A DNA stretch of 14,444 nucleotides from positions 1-14,444 of the forward strand of contig JAGWUW010000023.1 in assembly GCA_028868235.1 (NCBI GenBank). Reading direction: 5' to 3'. The DNA is from Betaproteobacteria bacterium (GTDB taxonomy: Bacteria; Pseudomonadota; Gammaproteobacteria; Burkholderiales; Rhodocyclaceae). Within the stretch, counting starts at the first letter, position 1. Each line of letters starts with the position of its first letter. Made by a program: the position numbers and the translations under genes. Under the pieces are notes generated by a model that saw only the letters and a program-made list of their open reading frames with translations, was not told the DNA's origin and did no database searches. Shown here one piece after another: positions 14,042 to 14,444 of the stretch.

Positions 14042-14444
14042 CTAATTGGCATCTGTCTCAGCCGGTAGCGCAAAGGCGGCTACCGTCTGCAACAGACTGT
14101 CTTTGGTGAATGGTTTGGTGAGGTATTGGTCAGAGCCGACCATGCGCCCACGAGCACGGTCAAATAAGCCGTCTTTGGAAGACAACATAATCACCGGTGT
14201 CGCCTTGAAGCGGGCGTTCTTCTTGATCAGTGAACAGGTTTGGTAGCCATCGAGGCGCGGCATCATGATGTCGCAGAATATGACACTCGGTTGGTGGTCG
14301 GTGATTTTAGCCAGGGCATCGAAACCGTCCTCGGCGAGTACGACCTGACACCCGGCCTGAACGAGAAATATCTCGGCACTGCGCCGTATCGTATTGCTGT
14401 CGTCAATTACCATGACCTTGACGCCACGCAGTCTCGACAAATCA
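14042..14444 (-). CDS. pilG: PilG: single-domain response regulator (5' end cut by the window)
   Basis: A CheY-like receiver that promotes pilus extension in the Pseudomonas system, as first gene of the pil chemosensory operon. Numbering from the TTG at 14440 there are 132 residues, with VIDDSNTIRRSAE (Asp13/Asp14), phosphoacceptor Asp57 (FCDIMMPRLDGYQTC), Ser87 (MLSSKDGLFDRARGR) and Lys109 (YLTKPFTKDSLL). The motif set MLSSKDGLFD...GSDQYLTKPF is distinctive for PilG. The frame stays open to the right edge (the codon before the TTG is GAT), so the true start is probably an ATG a few codons outside the window. The TTG cannot be excluded. The domain itself appears complete. The promoter of the operon is outside the window. 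Confidence 0.95.
   Translation of the reverse strand, partial: DLSRLRGVKVMVIDDSNTIRRSAEIFLVQAGCQVVLAEDGFDALAKITDHQPSVIFCDIMMPRLDGYQTCSLIKKNARFKATPVIMLSSKDGLFDRARGRMVGSDQYLTKPFTKDSLLQTVAAFALPAETDAN

Noticed and set aside
1..14444. tRNA/rRNA genes, CRISPR arrays, transposons, prophage or defence genes
   Set aside because: No tRNA-like cloverleaf, direct-repeat array, transposase, integrase or restriction-type motif was seen; the window is filled by ten recognisable genes.

Overview
The window looks like a chromosomal segment from a betaproteobacterium, most likely of the Rhodocyclales (Dechloromonas/Azonexus type). This is inferred from the GC-rich codon use, the protein families and the gene order; no marker gene such as rRNA is present. 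It is almost fully coding and holds ten genes, nine on the minus strand and one on the plus strand. There are no tRNAs, insertion sequences, phage genes, CRISPR arrays or toxin-antitoxin pairs. I found no undescribed multi-gene system. The points of interest are regulatory and structural details placed on or inside otherwise familiar genes.

Layout from the right edge, in the direction of minus-strand transcription: pilG (5' end cut by the window), pilH, pilI, pilJ and a 1,878-residue pilL/chpA form the chemosensory (Pil-Chp) operon that controls type IV pilus extension, retraction and twitching. PilJ is the membrane receptor, PilI the CheW-type adaptor and PilL the multi-phosphotransfer CheA-type kinase. 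PilG and PilH are the stand-alone response regulators. The pilK methyltransferase and chpB methylesterase genes of the Pseudomonas cluster do not lie between pilJ and pilL. A strong rho-independent terminator for this operon lies inside the 3' end of the next gene.

That gene, phrB, is the only plus-strand gene. It encodes a class I CPD photolyase with a complete tryptophan triad. It converges on pilL so tightly that both genes end on the same CTAG tetranucleotide (5321-5324). At its 5' end it diverges from yqgE with only 38 bp between the two start codons.

The left third is a compact minus-strand operon: yqgE (algH), ruvX (yqgF), pyrR, pyrB, pyrC'. Starts and stops overlap at three of its four junctions or are separated by 16 bp. 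PyrB is aspartate carbamoyltransferase and PyrR the uracil-dependent regulator/UPRTase. The last gene encodes a dihydroorotase homologue whose zinc ligands are mostly replaced. It is therefore expected to be a structural partner of PyrB rather than an enzyme, as in the Pseudomonas PyrB-PyrC' dodecamer.

The first 109 bases carry two inverted repeats, then a sigma-28 (FliA)-like promoter and a consensus ribosome binding site. Both point leftwards to a gene that begins just outside the window.
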